DNA from: Sporosarcina obsidiansis
GTDB lineage: Bacteria > Bacillota > Bacilli > Bacillales_A > Planococcaceae
Length of the DNA stretch: 64,000 nt
Direction of reading: 5' to 3'
Assembly: GCF_009651005.1 (NCBI RefSeq)
Contig: NZ_WHVW01000004.1
Coordinates: 62,001-126,000 of the forward strand
Under the pieces are notes generated by a model. The model was given only the letters and a program-made list of their open reading frames with translations, was not told where the DNA came from and searched no databases. Every line of letters begins with the position of its first letter. Within the stretch, counting starts at the first letter, position 1. Shown here piece by piece: positions 63,293 to 64,000 of the stretch. A program made the translations under genes and the position numbers.

Positions 63293-64000
63293 ATGGATAC
63301 GAATCAGTATTTGGATATGTTCATCGAAGAAAGTAAAGAACACTTGCAAGCTTGCAATGAACAGTTGCTAGCGTTAGAAAACAATCCGGATGATCTAGGA
63401 ATTGTGAATGAAATTTTCAGAGCTGCCCATACGTTAAAAGGGATGTCTGCCACGATGGGTTTTGAAGATATTGCAGATTTGACACATAAGATGGAAAATG
63501 TCTTAGACGCCATCCGAAACTCTAAAATTAGCGTAACGACTGAAATATTAGATGTCGTGTTTGAAGCAGCCGATGATTTAGAATTAATGGTTCTGGATAT
63601 CGAGGCTGGCGGCGATGGCAAAAAGGATGTCAGTAACTTAGTGAACACACTGAATAGGATTGAAGCGGGAGAACCCCTTGATCTAGCAGAGGATACTGTT
63701 GCTGTCACGACAGAAGAAGTTCCAGCAGACGTGGTCACTTCATCAGGTGTTTATTATGATGAATTTGAATTAACGGTGATCTCGCAATCCTCAGAGCAAG
63801 GTTTCAATGCATATGAAATAACTGTACAGTTACGGGAAGATTGCTTACTGAAAGTAGCTCGAGTGTTCATGACGTTCGAGATTTTAGAAAAGTCAGGCGA
63901 AGTAATTAAAACAGTTCCTACTGTTGAAAAACTGGAAAATGAAGAGTTCGATCAAAAATTTACGATAGTTTTATTAACGAATGAAGACGCGGACGAATTA
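63293..64000 (+). CDS. cheA: Chemotaxis histidine kinase CheA, 5' part
   Basis: The first 236 codons of CheA, cut by the window edge. The HPt domain (about 1-105) carries the phosphorylated His46 in FRAAHTLKGMSATMGF. An acidic linker leads to the P2-like CheY/CheB-binding domain (about 155 onwards: YYDEFELTVISQSSEQGFNAYEITVQL). The dimerisation, kinase and CheW-like domains would lie beyond the window. Start 15 bp after cheB with GGGGGC upstream. Confidence 0.96.
   Translation, partial: MDTNQYLDMFIEESKEHLQACNEQLLALENNPDDLGIVNEIFRAAHTLKGMSATMGFEDIADLTHKMENVLDAIRNSKISVTTEILDVVFEAADDLELMVLDIEAGGDGKKDVSNLVNTLNRIEAGEPLDLAEDTVAVTTEEVPADVVTSSGVYYDEFELTVISQSSEQGFNAYEITVQLREDCLLKVARVFMTFEILEKSGEVIKTVPTVEKLENEEFDQKFTIVLLTNEDADEL

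Overview
The window is a stretch of the core chromosome of a low-GC, spore-forming, motile Firmicute of the order Bacillales. Gene order closely follows Bacillus subtilis from rsmB to cheA. A spoVM-like gene, the palindromic intergenic repeat families and the protein sequences suggest the Planococcaceae, most like Sporosarcina. That genus-level call is inference from sequence style, not from a search. No rRNA, tRNA, CRISPR array, prophage or intact insertion sequence was seen.

Layout. (1) 1-5653: the 3' end of rsmB, then prpC-prkC-rsgA-rpe-thiN-spoVM, covering protein phosphatase and kinase signalling, ribosome assembly, sugar phosphate and thiamine metabolism and sporulation. (2) 5640-5934: a bidirectional terminator and two structured intergenic repeat modules in front of the convergent rpmB gene. 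(3) 6338-10533: asp23-like yloU, fakA and recG. (4) 10575-14265: the FapR-controlled phospholipid and fatty acid cluster fapR-plsX-fabD-fabG-acpP. (5) 14483-21608: rnc-smc-ftsY-ylxM-ffh, covering RNA processing, chromosome organisation and the signal recognition particle. (6) 21701-27198: rpsP-khpA, an 825-bp non-coding block holding two inverted palindromic repeats, then rimM-trmD-rplS-lepB-rbgA-rnhB. (7) 27195-29536: ylqG-ylqH, a FliK-like and FlhB-tail-like pair lying outside the flagellar operon. (8) 29652-40505: sucCD, dprA, topA, trmFO, xerC, hslVU and codY. (9) 40875 to the right edge: the fla/che operon flgB-flgC-fliE-fliF-fliG-fliH-fliI-fliJ-ylxF-fliK-flgD-(TIGR02530-type gene)-flgE-swrD-fliL-fliM-fliY-cheY-fliO-fliP-fliQ-fliR-flhB-flhA-flhF-flhG-cheB-cheA, with cheA cut by the window edge.

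How the genes work together. FapR represses the lipid cluster and is relieved by malonyl-CoA. FabD and FabG act on intermediates carried by AcpP, and PlsX passes acyl groups from ACP to phosphate; FakA can supply acyl-phosphate from free fatty acids. Ffh and FtsY deliver membrane proteins, and LepB trims exported ones. RsgA, RimM, RbgA, TrmD, L16, L19 and L28 serve ribosome assembly. The fla/che block supplies the basal body (FliE, FlgB, FlgC, FliF), switch (FliG, FliM, FliY), export gate and ATPase (FliO/P/Q/R, FlhA/B, FliH/I/J), hook (FliK, FlgD, FlgE), placement GTPases (FlhF, FlhG) and chemotaxis (CheY, CheB, CheA).

Most notable observations: a spoVM-like gene with a lysine-rich tail that runs into its terminator; an adjacent element with two hairpins showing CAGGAYG in their loops, as in CsrB-type RNAs; a pure-GC hairpin between the Shine-Dalgarno sequence and the start codon of swrD; a pair of palindromic repeats whose outer stems differ in sequence but not in pairing, placed where B. 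subtilis has ylqD; the absence of rlmN next to rsmB; and a composition mosaic in the hook genes.
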